Shown here: piece by piece, positions 1-11,100 of the stretch
How the letters are laid out: each line of letters starts with the position of its first letter
Position numbering within the stretch: the stretch's first letter is position 1
Assembly (NCBI RefSeq): GCF_021347895.1
Contig: NC_067125.1
Span: 26,169,697 to 26,233,696, forward strand
Reading direction: 5' to 3'
Source of the DNA: Acanthochromis polyacanthus
Taxonomy: Eukaryota > Chordata > Actinopteri > Pomacentridae
Length of the DNA: 64,000 nt
Program-made: the position numbers and the translations under genes
The notes under the pieces: generated by a model
Database searches by the model: none
What the model was told of the DNA's origin: nothing
The model's input: the letters and a program-made list of their open reading frames with translations, nothing else

Positions 1-493
1 TTGCATTACCGTAGCCCCTCGTAACTTTAAACAGAAATGGCAGTGGTTCTCTCCCTGTGAAATCATCTGCTTGGTCCACCAAGGCCTCTTTCACTGCATC
101 ATATCCAACTAGAACAACTGTCCGTCGCCGACCCATGTACAGAGTCACCACAGGCCCATAGGTTTCACTGAACTAAAAAGGACATTTGCAATGTGAATGT
201 AATTATTTTTGTGTTAAAATCAACTTGTAATGAAATGTGTCATTCAGAAAGACTGGATACAGTACATGTTATAATACAACAACAAAAAAGCATGCAAAAT
301 GCATTTGCTTCCAAACTCAACCTTGACAAAAATTTTAAAAGGTGCTTTTTTTGTCTATTTGTGGAAGGTTTCCTATGAAAGGAAGAGCACGAGGTCCTGG
401 AGGCAAACGATGCTTACTACTGTTATTCACACTGAACAGCCACAGCAGCACTAAGATTATTCCTGCCAAAATTAATGTCGAAGAAACGTCCAT
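1..493 (-). pseudogene. CYP2 copy 0, 5' part only (exons 1-2), exon 1 frameshifted
   Basis: This is the 5' end of another CYP2 monooxygenase copy; the rest lies left of the window. Exon 1 reads leftward from an ATG at 493 and encodes an N-terminal hydrophobic anchor followed by the proline-rich PPGP hinge typical of microsomal P450s. Exon 2 is 10-172, 163 nt, bounded by AG and GT, and reads open. Against the other three copies, exon 1 (322-493, 172 nt instead of 171) has one extra base in the T run at 346-352. This shifts the frame and gives a TAA a few codons later, before the donor. Exon 2 is also the most diverged of the four, with several substitutions such as a Val-Leu-Val stretch where the others have Ala-Leu-Phe. 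Probably a pseudogene, although a single homopolymer error in the assembly could mimic the lesion. Confidence 0.75.
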
Positions 494-585
494 GTTGCTC
501 TCTGCACGGTGTATTCTTGCCACTCTTAGACTCACTTTCTGTGTGTGATTTGTTCTGATATCTGAATAGTGGTGTTTATATTTAA

Positions 586-1916
586 CAGGGAGTTGGCAGG
601 AAAACTGCAGTAGGGCACAGGTGAGATGTGATTATCTGGGCTTCTTTTGTGTAACCTCACCTGATTAGTGCTTTTTGTTTGTGAACAGCTGGTAGAACTT
701 GTATGTTATGTACAAGAGCAAATAATGCGTCTTATGTACTTTGTCCCTAAGGCTGATTTATGAAACTACCAGGAAGTGCAGATTGCTCTGTGTATCAGAG
801 TTGACCTGGTTTGTTTAGTATTGCAGTGCTTCATTTCCAGATAAACAGGTAGGGTCCACTGAAGAAAGATGCCTCTCTTAAAAACAATGTCTATTTTCTT
901 TTAAAATATGTACATTCTGAAATATTGATGTTATATGAACACAACAAATATGCTTAAGTGAACAAATTTAATCTAATCTTTTGAATGAATGAAAAACTGT
1001 TGTGCAAAGGAGAAAAAAATGAACTTGGTCTTTAAGGATGACCATTTCTCTTTCAAGGAGTGCATCCATATGAAGACTTTATTTCACAAAAGGAATCACA
1101 CTGTTGTAGACAAGTACTTTTATTTCTGCCGAGAAGTACAGACAAATAACAGCTGTCCAATCAACATTTTTTCATCGCAGTAATTTGTCATTGTGATGGC
1201 TGCATGTGGAACCGTGCCATCTTAAAAGTCAGAACCCCATATACTAATCTAATTATTTTAAGTTAAAACATTTTTACATGCATTTTGCACATGTAAAAAT
1301 ACTTAAATGACAGCACTTAATTCTTGATTTCAAGCATTATGTTTATTGTTTGTTTAGCATTTGAAGAAGTCTTCATTTCTATATGTGACACTCACATTTA
1401 GTTAGCTTGTATTTCTTCAGCTTTATTTTTCTTCAGTTGTACTAATTCCTTTTTTTCGCTTGTGCTGGGGTATCTAGGCTCCTGCTGCCTGGGTCATCTG
1501 GGCAGCTTCTCCCGGAACTGTCAATCAGGTTTTACCAAGTGGTTGCCACATCAGGGGGAGGACAGGGACATTTAGAGTGAAATATTATGCAGTTCATTTG
1601 AATTGTGTTAGGCATTTAGTCTTTTTTGAGTAGTACACCAAATATGCTGATTTGTTCCATCAGATCAATTCTGAATTGTGTTTAATCTGTTGTTTCTACC
1701 GAGTCTTTGTTACAATAGCCTTCGTTTAATTCTGTTCATCTGACCTCTTTTATTGGCCCAGAACATAGTGTTTGCCTGTTTTAGTCATTTGGTGGGTAAA
1801 TCAAAACCCCCTTTTTTAAATCCATCTGCGACTCCTCTTGCTTTGTTGCTCAGCCCCTCACCACGATTTATGTTAGAAAGATTGTTGGTCAGATTGTCTG
1901 AGTGGAGCTTCTCTTT
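586..1916. other. array spacer between CYP2 copies 0 and A
   Basis: AT-rich spacer containing the promoter side of copy 0 and the 3' flank of copy A; the same spacer recurs at about 6772-8111 and 12963-14302. Reading frames here are short and unlike known proteins. A more GC-rich block near 1460-1580 is shared by all three spacers and was not identified. Confidence 0.7.
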
Positions 1917-3054
1917 TCACCGTGGTGTGGCGATGATGTCGTGCGTCCGAGGCAGATTAACAAAGCCGCTGTACTGTGGAACGAGGTTTATGCTGTCGGG
2001 GCCTTCAGAGCAGGAAAAGGTGAAACGCTGCAGCAACGATACCAAAAAGAGAAAAAGCTCCATACGAGCCAGAGCCTCGCCAACACAGTTTCTCTTCCCT
2101 ATGAGCAGACACAATCACAAACAAAGCAGTGTATGATAAAAATAATTGCTGGTATCTGCAATAGGTGAGATGGCTGGAACAAAAATGTGGTTAACATGCA
2201 TGATAAGTGGTGATTTATCAACAAACTGAGGACTGTTTTACCTGCAGAAAATGGCAGGAATGCAGGATTTTTCTTAAAGTTGCCATTCTGGTCCAGGAAG
2301 TGCTCGGGTTTAAAGGACCAGGGAGATGCCCATTGCTTTTCTTCTTTCAGCACAGAATGCAGCATGGGAAGAATTGTGGTGCCCTGTTGACATAGCACAT
2401 ACTGTTAGTGTCAGTACTCAATATTATATAAATTCCTGAAATGTTGCACAGCCAACTTTCTGATGATATCTTGGACTCTGAAATACCTTGGGGATTGTAT
2501 ACCCTCTAAAAGAGATGTCCTTCAGGGCATAGTGAGGGACACTAAAGGGGACAATGTCCAGAAAACGCTGCACCTCATGGATGACAGCGTCTGTAAAGGG
2601 GAGGGACTTCCTGTCTTCCATGTTGGGACAACGGTTTTTGTCCAATCACAGTGTCGATCTCCTGCCGCATTTTCTCTGGACAGGGCAGAACGAAAAGTAT
2701 TACCACCTTAAAATACTGTTATTCTGAACAACATACATTTAGAACTAGTATAATAAGGTAATTGTGTTTTCTGTAATAGGACGTACCCTGTATTTTGGGG
2801 TATTTGATCAAAGCACTGAGAGCATATCTGATGGTGGTGCTGGTAGTTTCTGTTCCTGCGAAGAACAGATTCATCACTGTAGAGGCCAAGTTGTCATGAA
2901 TGAACTCAGTTGAGGGATTGTCCTTTTCCTGAAACAACAAAGAGGTACGAATGCTAAAAAGAAACACAACATAACCAAATTTGCAAATACTGAAATACAC
3001 TTTGAGCAGTAGGTGACAGACAACCATCAGAGTCAGTCTGTCCTCAAACAAAAA

Positions 3055-3403
3055 CGACCACATAGGTCGTCTGTACACGCCCGTATTACGACTCAGTGTT
3101 ACGTTTTGACGTATGCGACCTCTTGCGGTTGAGTAAATATCGACACCCTGGAGTTGCAGGTGAAACGTCACCATGAACAAACTTTTATCTAACACTATCC
3201 CTGTCCCTATCCCTAATCCTTACCTTAACCATAACCCTAAACCCGTGTTGGGAAAGTGAGGAAAAAGCCGTTTTGCGACGGAAAAGCCGTTTCGTGAATT
3301 AAATCCCGTAATGCGTTCCTTTTCCCCGTACGGGTGCTAACGTAAATACGCTCTCACGGGTCGTATTCCGGTGCACGGTGCATACGACCGATGCGGTCGT
3401 ATG
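3055..3403. repeat. CpG-rich insertion in the CYP2 copy A intron (between exons 5 and 6)
   Basis: A 349-bp block, much richer in CpG than its surroundings. It has short palindromic ends built on GGTCGTA/TACGACC-type words and an inner degenerate CCCTAA-like tract near 3195-3242. It recurs at the same place in the other units. Its sharp compositional edges suggest a non-autonomous mobile element, family unknown. Confidence 0.5.
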
Positions 3404-3934
3404 AATTTGTGGACTTGTTGATCAGAGTTATTGTTATCTCAATGTCTGATGAGAATAATTCAACGGTTTTATTTCAGGAATAAGAACCATTTAAGGTCTA
3501 TCATACACAAAGAAAACACATCTTATCGCTAAAGGTTATATTAAAGGAGACAAAGTTAAAGTGAATATCCCGAGGCTGAAAGATGTTGAGTGTGTTTTTG
3601 GGGTTCACGGTTTTAAATGGAAGGATGCACATGCACTAACAACCACACATGCCCGGACTGGTTACCAAGCTTGGATTGTGACACACACGGAGAGGGAGTG
3701 TCACTTCATTCTCTGCACAGGACATTACTACTCTACAGTGGTGGAAAAACGTTTTCTGACACCCTTAAAATTTTACACAATGTCAAATATCATCATGAAA
3801 TATTTGTGGAAAAAAAATCTTTTTTGTGTTTCAAAAGGTGTGACTGCATTAGACAGACACAAACAAGTACAACTGATATTTTTTGTTCATTTATAAGAAA
3901 AACTAACAAAACTAAATTCTCCCAAAATGATCCA

Positions 3935-4294
3935 TCCATCCATTCTCTATGCACCACTTTATCCTCACTAGGGTCGCAAGGGGTGGCAGAGCCCATCCCA
4001 GCTGACTCAGGCGAAGGCAGGGGACACCCTGGACAGGTCGCCTGTCTGTCTCAGGGCTACATATACAGACAATCACACTCACATTCACACCTATGGGCAA
4101 TTTAGAGTAATCAGTTAACCTCAGCATATTTTTGGACTGTGGGAGGAAGCTGGAGTACCCGGAGAAAACCCACGCATGCACAGGGAGAACATACAAACTC
4201 CATGCAGAAAGATCCCAGGCCCAGGCCGGGATTTGAACCAGGGATCTTCTTGCTGCAAGGCGAAAGTGCTAACCACTATGACGCTGTGCAGCCC
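3935..4294 (-). mobile_element. tRNA-derived SINE in the copy A intron
   Basis: Read on the minus strand, the element starts with a tRNA-like head. An A-box-like TAGTGGTTAGCAC is followed by a B-box GGTTCAAATCC. It then runs into an L2-LINE-like tail ending in TGGA repeats. A perfect 14-bp target duplication, cccaaaatgatcca, lies at 3921-3934 and 4295-4308. Confidence 0.85.
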
Positions 4295-7200
4295 CCCAAA
4301 ATGATCCAATTCTCAAAATTTCTTGTATTTATGGAGCCAATCAATTTTAAATTTTTAATGGCTTTTTTATGATTCGTTCAGTATTATTGCTGTGATTGTA
4401 CTAAAAGAAACTGTCCTTGAAGACCTAAGAGTGATTCTTAATGCAATATTTCACAAATGTATGTGGTGTCCAAAAGAATTTTCCACCACTTTATATATTT
4501 ACACTAATAAATAGTTGTTTGCCGCTAAGAAAATGTTCAAAATCCTCTATATAAAAGCTTTGAGTTCTTTTCAACCTGGTTCATTCGAATGAGGAAGCAG
4601 TCGATGTAGTCTCTCGGGGAGTTGGGGTCCAGTGTCTCTTTGTGCTCCTGGATCTTCTTCTTGATAAACTCTTTCACCTCCTCCATTTGGGTGAAAACAG
4701 TGTGGTGCTGGCCGGGAAGAAGCTCCACGAACCAGGGAAAGACGTTGTACAACTGTAGGTAGGAGGCACATGTTGTAAGAGTAAATAAATAACTAAAAAA
4801 CCTTTGCATTTGCATGACTGTTGGCGTGTCTCACTGGTTCCCACCTCCACTTACCTGGGCCATACCGCTGGTATTAAACCTTATAAGGTCAGTGAAGATT
4901 TTAAGGAGGCGCAGGAACTGCTTGTCTTCGTAATCGAAGCGTTCCCCAAACACAAGGCAGCAGATCACGTTGGACACCGTGCAGCCCAACAAGAATGTGG
5001 GCTCAAAAGGTCGACCTGGAGAAAAAGCAAAAAACACAGTTGGACTTGTGTCAGTTATTTATCAGAGGAAACAAAGTGATTTTGGAGAAATCAGAAAATT
5101 CTGACGTTTTATGTACTAAGAAATTTGTTCAAAACTGTGCTGGCGTTTCGGCTTAAAAGATGACGTTCAGTGTTTTCCCAGCATCTCCAAAATTTCAACC
5201 AGTTCCTTTTAAACAGCCTGCCGTAACTATTTTCCAAGTAGTGCAAGTTTGAACCTGCCGTGACTGAATTAGTTTCATCTTTACAGCACAATGCTTGGCC
5301 TCATATGGCATGACAGAAAGTAACCCACTGTACGTGTTTCCTCAGATATTCAATGACTATACTGTAGGTCGCTCTGTGACAACCTTTATAGCATCAATCA
5401 CTTGATTCAATCATTAACTTTTATTGAATATTACATGTGAATACCGCAATGAAGGCATTGCTTAAATTCATATTGGTAAGTTGTTCTGCTGTTTACTGCA
5501 CTTGCAATCTAAACGAACATTCTGTTTTAAAGACTTTGTTTAGGGTCTTAGGTAACCAAGGCTGTGACTGAAGTGATTTAGTGCTTTAACAAGTTACACA
5601 GTATTATGTGTTTGCTTTGCACAAACTCAAAAAGAGATCAGGATTAAAGAGTTTAACATAAGCAAGACTAAAGTGCACTGACCAATCCTACACAGTTTTC
5701 AGTTGTTGACTAATATTTGATGCATCATCTGCATGTTTGCTTCATGTATTCTGTGTTATGTTTGGCTGTCCATATTCAGGCCTCTGTCTTGTGCAGAAAT
5801 ACAGAATTTTAAGGCTGAAGATAGATGTGATTAAAGGCTGCACAAAGCAAACTTAACTGGACAGATGAGTTTGCAATATTCCTGTGCCTTTAAAGCAGCT
5901 GAAAATACACCTTTCAATGAACGAATATGAGCCTCCAGGTGTTTGCTCTCTTCTTGGATCCACTCCTCCATCCCTTTGCATCCCATCCCAAAGTCTCTTA
6001 GGGTTGTTAGTGTGAAACGTCTCAGCTGTTTCCAGCGTTCACCATTACTGATCCCCAACCCTGCCAACAGGAAATGTTTTCTTGTTAATATTGAGTCATG
6101 CAAAAGAAGCTATGCTGATACAGAGATATGCAAAAAGTTGTGAATGCCTCGACAGAAGTGACAGAGTTAGTGTCTTGCATTACCGTAGCCCTTGGTAACT
6201 TTAAGCTGAAATGGCAGTGGTTCTCTGCCTGAGAAATCATCTCCTTGGTCCACCAAGGCCTCTTTCACTGCATCGTATCCAAAAAGAGCAACTGTCCGTC
6301 ACCGACCCATGTACAGAGTCACCACAGGCCCATAGGTTTCACTGAACTAAAAAGGACATGAATTGCAATGCAAATGTAATTATTTTTGTGTTAAAATCAA
6401 CTTGTAATGAAACGTGTCATTCAGAAAGACTGGATACAGTACATGTTATAATACAACAACAAAAAAACATGAAAAATGCAAAATACATTTGCTTCCAAAC
6501 TCGACCTTGACAAAAAATTTAAAAGGTGCTGTTTTGTCTATTTGTGGAAGGTTTCCTATGAAAGGAAGAGCACGAGGTCCTGGAGGCAAACGATGCTTAC
6601 TACTGTTATTCACACTGAACAGCCACAGCAGCACTAAGATTATTCCTGCCAAAATTAATCTCGAAGAAACGTCCATGTTGCTCTCTGCACGGTGTATTCT
6701 TGCCTCTGCTCTTAGACTCACTTCCTGTGTGTGATTGGTTCTGATATCTGAATGGTGGTGTTTATATTTAACAGGGAGTTGGCAGGAGAACTGCAGTAGG
6801 GCACAGGTGAGACATGTGATGATCTGGGCTTCTTTTGTGTAACCTCACCTGATTAGTGCTTTTTGTTTGTGAACAGCTGGTAGAACTTGTATGTTATGTA
6901 CAAGAGCAAATAATGCACCTTATGTACTTTGTCCCTAAGGCTGATTTATGAAACTACCAGGAATGATTAAGTGCAGATTGCTCTGTGTATCAGAGTTGAC
7001 CTGGTTTGTTTAGTATTGCAGTGCTTCATTTCTAAATAAACAGGTAGGGTCCACTGAAGAAAGATGCCTCTCTTAAAAACAATGTCTATTTTCTTTTAAA
7101 ATATGTACATTCTGAAATATTGATGTTATATGAACACAACAAATATGCTTAAGTGAACAAATTTAATCTAATCTTTTGAATGAATGAAAAACTGTTGTGC

Positions 7201-7943
7201 AAAGGAGAAAAAAATGAACTTGGTCTTTCAGGATGACCATTTCTCTTTCAAGGAGTGCATCCATATGAAGACTTTACTTCACAAAAGGAATCACACTGTT
7301 GTAGACAAGTACTTTTATTTCTGCCGAGAAGTACAGACAAATAACAGCTGTCCAATCAACATTTTTTCATCGCAGTAATTTGTCATTGTGATGGCTGCAT
7401 GTGGAACCGTGCCATCTTAAAAGTCAGAACCCCATATACTAATCTAATTATTTTAAGTTAAAACATTTTTACATGCATTTTGCACATGTAAAAATACTTA
7501 AATGACAGCACTTAATTCTTGATTTCAAGCATTATGTTTATTGTTTGTTTAGCATTTGAAGAAGTCTTCATTTCTATATGTGACACTCACATTTAGTTAG
7601 CTTGTATTTCTTCAGCTTTATTTTTCTTCAGTTGCACTAATTCCTTTTTTTCGCTTGTGCTGGGGTATCTAGGCTCCTGCTGCCTGGGTCATCTGGGCAG
7701 CTTCTCCCGGAACTGTCAATCAGGTTTTACCAAGTGGTTGCCACATCAGGGGGAGGACAGGGACATTTAGAGTGAAATATTATGCAGTTCATTTGAATTG
7801 TGTTAGGCATTTAGTCTTTTTTGAGTAGTACACCAAATATGCTGATTTGTTCCATCAGATCAATTCTGAATTGTGTTTAATCTGTTGTTTCTACCGAGTC
7901 TTTGTTACAATAGCCTTCGTTTAATTCTGTTCATCTGACCTCT

Positions 7944-7949
7944 TTTATT
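7944..7949 (-). promoter_or_regulatory. candidate poly(A) signal of CYP2 copy B
   Basis: AATAAA on the minus strand, about 165 nt downstream of the copy B stop. Equivalents lie at 1749-1754 (copy A) and 14135-14140 (copy C). No transcript evidence. Confidence 0.35.
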
Positions 7950-8111
7950 GGCCCAGAACATAGTGTTTGCCTGTTTTAGTCATTTGGTGGGTAAATCAAA
8001 ACCCCCTTTTTTAAATCCATCTGCGACTCCTCTTGCTTTGTTGCTCAGCCCCTCACCACGATTTATGTTAGAAAGATTGTTGGTCAGATTGTCTGAGTGG
8101 AGCTTCTCTTT

Positions 8112-11100
8112 TCACCGTGGTGTGGCGATGATGTCGTGCGTCCGAGGCAGATTAACAAAGCCGCTGTACTGTGGAACGAGGTTTATGCTGTCGGGGCCTT
8201 CAGAGCAGGAAAAGGTGAAACGCTGCAGCAACGATACCAAAAAGAGAAAAAGCTCCATACGAGCCAGAGCCTCGCCAACACAGTTTCTCTTCCCTATGAG
8301 CAGACACAATCACAAACAAAGCAGTGTATGATAAAAATAATTGCTGGTATCTGCAATAGGTGAGATGGCTGGAACAAAAATGTGGTTAACATGCATGATA
8401 AGTGGTGATTTATCAACAAACTGAGGACTGTTTTACCTGCAGAAAATGGCAGGAATGCAGGATTTTTCTTAAAGTTGCCATTCTGGTCCAGGAAGTGCTC
8501 GGGTTTAAAGGACCAGGGAGATGCCCATTGCTTTTCTTCTTTCAGCACAGAATGCAGCATGGGAAGAATTGTGGTGCCCTGTTGACATAGCACATACTGT
8601 TAGTGTCAGTACTCAATATTATATAAATTCCTGAAATGTTGCACAGCCAACTTTCTGATGATATCTTGGAATCTGAAATACCTTGGGGATTGTATACCCT
8701 CTAAAAGAGATGTCCTTCAGGGCATAGTGAGGGACACTAAAGGGGGCAATGTCCAGAAAACGCTGCACCTCATGGATGACAGCGTCTGTAAAGGGGAGGG
8801 ACTTCCTGTCTTCCATGTTGGGACAACGGTTTTGTCCAATCACAGTGTCGATCTCCTGCCGCATTTTCTCTGGACAGGGCAGAACGAAAAGTATTACCAC
8901 CTTAAAATACTGTTATTCTGAACAACATACATTTAGAACTAGTATAATAAGGTAATTGTGTTTTCTGTAATAGGACATACCCTGTATTTTGGGGTATTTG
9001 ATCAAAGCACTGAGAGCATATCTGATGGTGGTGCTGGTAGTTTCTGTTCCTGCGAAGAACAGATTCATCACTGTAGAGGCCAAGTTGTCATGAATGAACT
9101 CAGTTGAGGGATTGTCCTTTTCCTGAAACAACAAAGAGGTATGAATGCTAAAAGAAACACAACATAACCAAATTTGCAAATACTGAAATACACTTTGAGC
9201 AGTAGGTGACAGACAACCATCAGAGTCAGCCTGTCCTCAAACAAAAAACGACCACATAGGTCGTCTGTACACGCCCGTATTACGACTCAGTGTTACGTTT
9301 TGACGTATGCGACCTCTAGCGGTTGAGTAAATATCGACACCCTGGAGTTGCAGGTGAAACGTCACCATGAACAAACTTTTATCTAACACTATCCCTGTCC
9401 CTATCCCTAATCCTAACCTTAACCATAACCCTAAACCCGTGTTGGGAAAGTGAGGAAAAAGCCGTTTTGCGACGGAAAAGCCGTTTCGTGAATTAAATCC
9501 CGTAATGCGTTCCTTTTCCCCGTACGGGTGCTAACGTAAATACGCTCTCACGGGTCGTATTCCGGTGCACGGTGCATACGACCGATGCGGTCGTATGAAT
9601 TTGTGGACTTGTTGATCAGAGTTATTGTTATCTCAATGTCTGATGAGAATAATTCAACGGTTTTATTTCAGGAATAAGAACCATTTAAGGTCTATCATAC
9701 ACAAAGAAAACACATCTTATCGCTAAAGGTTATATTAAAGGAGACAAAGTTAAAGTGAATATCCCGAGGCTGAAAGATGTTGAGTGTGTTTTTGGGGTTC
9801 ACGGTTTTAAATGGAAGGATGCACATGCACTAACAACCACACATGCCCGGACTGGTTACCAAGCTTGGATTGTGACACACACGGAGAGGGAGTGTCACTT
9901 CATTCTCTGCACAGGACATTACTACTCTACAGTGGTGGAAAAAAGTTTTCTGACACCCTTAAAATTTTACACAATGTCAAATATCATCATGAAATATTTG
10001 TGGAAAAAAAATCTTTTTTGTGTTTCAAAAGGTGTGACTGCATTAGACAGACACAAACAAGTACAACTGATATTTTTTGTTCATTTATAAGAAAAACTAA
10101 CAAAACTAAATTCTCCCAAAATGATCCATCCATCCATTCTCTATGCACCACTTTATCCTCACTAGGGTCGCAAGGGGTGGCAGAGCCCATCCCAGCTGAC
10201 TCAGGCGAAGGCAGGGGACACCCTGGACAGGTCGCCTGTCTGTCTCAGGGCTACATATACAGACAATCACACTCACATTCACACCTATGGGCCATTTAGA
10301 GTAATCAGTTAACCTCAGCATATTTTTGGACTGTGGGAGGAAGCTGGAGTACCCGGAGAAAACCCACGCATGCACAGGGAGAACATACAAACTCCATGCA
10401 GAAAGATCCCAGGCCCAGGCCGGGATTTGAACCAGGGATCTTCTTGCTGCAAGGCGAAAGTGCTAACCACTACTCCGCTGTGCAGCCCCCCAAAATGATC
10501 CAATTCTCAAAATTTCTTGTACTTATGTAGCCAATCAATTTTAAGTTTTTAATGGCTTTTTTATGATTCGTTCAGTATTATTGCTGTGATTGTACTAAAA
10601 GAAACTGTCCTTGAAGACCTAAGAGTGATTCTTAATGCAATATTTCACAAATGTATGTGGTGTCCAAAAGAATTTTCCACCACTTTATATATTTACACTA
10701 ATAAATAGTTGTTTGCCGCTAAGAAAATGTTCAAAATCCTCTATATAAAAGCTGTGAGTTCTTTTCAACCTGGTTCATTCGAATGAGGAAGCAGTCGATG
10801 TAGTCTCTCGGGGAGTTGGGGTCCAGTGTCTCTTTGTGCTCCTGGATCTTCTTCTTGATAAACTCTTTCACCTCCTCCATTTGGGTGAAAACAGTGTGGT
10901 GCTGGCCGGGAAGAAGCTCCACGAACCAGGGAAAGACGTTGTACAACTGTAGGTAGGAGGCACATGTTGTAAGAGTAAATAAATAACTAAAAAACCTTTG
11001 CATTTGCATGACTGTTGGCGTGTCTCACTGGTTCCCACCTCCACTTACCTGGGCCATACCGCTGGTATTAAACCTTATAAGGTCAGTGAAGATTTTAAGG

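Larger units (their letters stand above)
1917..6676 (-). pseudogene. CYP2 copy A, pseudogene (nonsense in exon 2, frameshift in exon 7)
   Basis: The nine-exon CYP2 structure is complete: exons 6506-6676, 6184-6346, 5911-6060, 4855-5015, 4576-4752, 2787-2928, 2487-2675, 2242-2383 and 1917-2098, all with AG/GT borders. Two lesions are visible. In exon 2 the codon at 6299-6301 is TGA where copies 0, B and C have CGA (residue 73), a CpG transition. In exon 7 the T run at 2635-2639 has five bases where B and C have four, making the exon 189 nt instead of 188 and shifting the frame before the ExxR helix. The heme-binding and I-helix exons are otherwise almost identical to those of B and C. Two independent lesions make a sequencing error unlikely as the full explanation. 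Introns carry the same SINE and CpG-rich insertion as the other units. Confidence 0.9.

Noticed and set aside
1753..2136. 127-codon plus-strand frame (also at 7948 and 14139)
   Set aside because: It is antisense to CYP2 exon 9, whose minus-strand frame carries the heme-region sequence.
3190..3243. CCCTAA-like words suggesting an internal telomere tract
   Set aside because: Too degenerate and too short, and present in all three CYP2 units as part of one inserted block; not a chromosome end or fusion point.
3617..4105. 162-codon plus-strand frame in the CYP2 intron (also at 9811 and 16003)
   Set aside because: It runs across the SINE and intron sequence, has no protein-like features, and repeats only because the unit is duplicated.
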